Of a stretch of 51,513 bases of DNA, positions 50,561-51,513 are shown piece after piece. The notes beneath the pieces were generated by a model that saw only the letters and a program-made list of their open reading frames with translations, was not told the origin of the DNA and made no database searches. Source of the DNA: Acidimicrobiaceae bacterium (GTDB lineage Bacteria > Actinomycetota > Acidimicrobiia > Acidimicrobiales > Aldehydirespiratoraceae); contig JAPPMP010000014.1 of assembly GCA_028819005.1 (NCBI GenBank), positions 1-51,513 of the forward strand, written 5' to 3'. Every line of letters starts with the position of its first letter. The stretch's first letter is position 1. Both the position numbers and the translations under genes were made by a program.

Positions 50561-51513
50561 GTGGCCGGCTACACCAATGAGCTTGAGGCGGTGTTGAACC
50601 GGGCAGAGCCGTTGGCTCGGGTGTTCGAATCCGCGGGCCACCGGTTTTTTCTGGTCGGCGGGGTGGTGCGGGATTATTTCCTGGGGCGGTTCGGCGCCGG
50701 TCAGGACCTCGATGCGACCACTGATGCGCGACCCGATGCAATCCGGGCCCTGGTTGCCGAGATGGCTGACGACGTGTGGTCCCAGGGTGAGAGGTTCGGC
50801 ACGATCGGCTGTGTCATTGCGGGCCAGAGTTATGAGATCACCACGCACCGGGCGGAGTCCTACGTTCCGGCGTCGCGCAAGCCGTCCGTTGTTTTCGGCG
50901 ACGACATCGTCGTCGATCTGGCTCGACGCGATTTCACGGTCAACGCCATGGCGATCGACATGGCCGACCGTTCGCTGGTGGACCCGTTCGGCGGTGAGGC
51001 CGACTTGGCCGCGGGCGTGTTGCGCACACCGCTCGCGCCCGAGGTTTCGTTGTCGGAGGATCCCTTGCGGATGTTGCGTGCGGCCCGGTTCTGTGCGTGT
51101 TGCGCTCTTTCTCCGGGGCTGGAGCTAGTGGCTGCGATGACCGCTGAGCGCGACCGTTTGGAGATTGTTTCGGCGGAGCGCATTCGTGATGAACTGCAGA
51201 AGTTGTTGCTGCTCGACGACCCGACTGCGGGCCTTCGGTTGATCGACGTCACCGGCATCGGACAGAACGTGCCTGTCGTTGGCGTTCTGCTGCCGTCGGT
51301 CTCGGAGTCGGTTGAGCCCGCGGATGGCGGCTCCGCGGGTGGTGCGGACAGTAAGTTCGCGGGGGTTGAGCCTGCGGAGGTTGAGTTCGCTGGTGGTGCT
51401 GGTGGTGCTGGTGGTGCGGGCGGTGAATCTGCGGGGGTTGAGTCCGCGGTTCGTGACCCGGCGGGGGTTGAGTCTGCGGTTCGTGACCCGGCGGTGGTTG
51501 AGTTCGCTGGTGG
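50561..51513 (+). CDS. CCA tRNA nucleotidyltransferase (partial, runs off the window)
   Basis: The open frame from GTG 50561 reaches the window end without a stop (317 codons seen). The class II head domain is clear: FLVGGVVRDYFLGR, then DLDATTDARPDAI (metal DxD), IAGQSYEITTHRAESY, LARRDFTVNAMAID and EDPLRMLRAARF. It adds or repairs the 3'-CCA of tRNAs and is the counterpart of Rv3907c. After LDDPTAGLRLIDVTGI, where the spacer to the HD domain should run, the frame enters at least 55 residues of Gly/Ala/Val/Glu-rich repeats, which is abnormal for this enzyme. The end of the gene is not visible. Confidence 0.92.
   Translation, partial: MAGYTNELEAVLNRAEPLARVFESAGHRFFLVGGVVRDYFLGRFGAGQDLDATTDARPDAIRALVAEMADDVWSQGERFGTIGCVIAGQSYEITTHRAESYVPASRKPSVVFGDDIVVDLARRDFTVNAMAIDMADRSLVDPFGGEADLAAGVLRTPLAPEVSLSEDPLRMLRAARFCACCALSPGLELVAAMTAERDRLEIVSAERIRDELQKLLLLDDPTAGLRLIDVTGIGQNVPVVGVLLPSVSESVEPADGGSAGGADSKFAGVEPAEVEFAGGAGGAGGAGGESAGVESAVRDPAGVESAVRDPAVVEFAG
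51344..51513 (+). repeat. In-frame low-complexity repeats inside the CCA-enzyme gene
   Basis: The repeats combine GGTGGTGCT triplets (Gly-Gly-Ala) with a longer unit reading AGVES-AVRDP, whose two near-identical 30-base copies lie at about 51432-51461 and 51462-51491. A third, diverging unit follows. The array continues to the window edge, so its full size is unknown. Confidence 0.85.

Overview
The window is high-GC actinobacterial chromosome covering the replication-origin neighbourhood and about 30 kb of accessory and metabolic sequence next to it. The gene order parA-parB / cwlM-like-trxA-trxB / ECF sigma-anti-sigma / DUF6049 / CCA nucleotidyltransferase, together with gyrA-gyrB-DUF721-recF-dnaN-dnaA-rpmH-rnpA-yidD-yidC-jag-rsmG, is the origin layout known from mycobacteria (Rv3907-Rv3924 and Rv0001-Rv0006). 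A deazaflavin (F420)-dependent nitroreductase-family gene, a relic of an F420-type luciferase-like oxidoreductase, a DUF3566 gene beside gyrA and many GTG/TTG starts fit an actinobacterium. The mix of fatty-acyl, amidohydrolase and Mo-hydroxylase genes, plus GlnRS, makes me favour an Acidimicrobiia-like lineage. That placement is inference.

Layout. 1-5.6 kb: tRNA-Ser, a collapsed Fic gene, a zinc amidase lipoprotein and a large secreted RCC1-repeat protein whose signal peptide is out of frame at a G9 tract. 5.6-8.7 kb: F420 reductase-like gene, tRNA-Arg, a collapsed luciferase-like gene, glnS, three 54-bp repeats and an SDR dehydrogenase. 9.1-11.3 kb: divergent amidohydrolase and acetoacetate-decarboxylase-like genes around a palindrome. 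11.5-19.2 kb: eight co-directional minus-strand genes (D-aminoacylase-like amidohydrolase, TauD-like dioxygenase, three-subunit molybdenum hydroxylase, MoaD-like protein, glutathione peroxidase, SnoaL-like protein). The peroxidase has an in-frame UGA exactly at its catalytic position, followed by a SECIS-like hairpin. It is best read as a selenoprotein that ordinary gene calling would truncate. 19.4-24.8 kb: enoyl-CoA hydratase, hypothetical gene, hisN-like phosphatase, DUF3105 lipoprotein, dehydrogenase with a small membrane partner, tRNA-Ile, DUF3566 and TadG-like genes.

24.9-39.7 kb is the replication, ribosome-assembly, membrane-insertion and segregation core. Replication genes run on the minus strand and rpmH-parB on the plus strand. 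DnaA boxes overlap the 5' end of dnaA, and two parS-like sites flank the parA leader. 39.7-51.5 kb: a peptidoglycan-binding pseudo-amidase (CwlM-like) with thioredoxin and thioredoxin reductase, a class II Fic protein with an AT-rich palindrome upstream, a sigma/anti-sigma pair, DegV, DUF6049, GNAT, and the 5' part of a CCA-adding enzyme that carries a repetitive low-complexity insertion.

Two themes recur. Several intergenic regions hold gene relics, and two of these keep both gene ends but have lost the catalytic middle. Short direct duplications sit at or just after the stop codons of several genes. All assignments come from reading the sequence; no database search was run.
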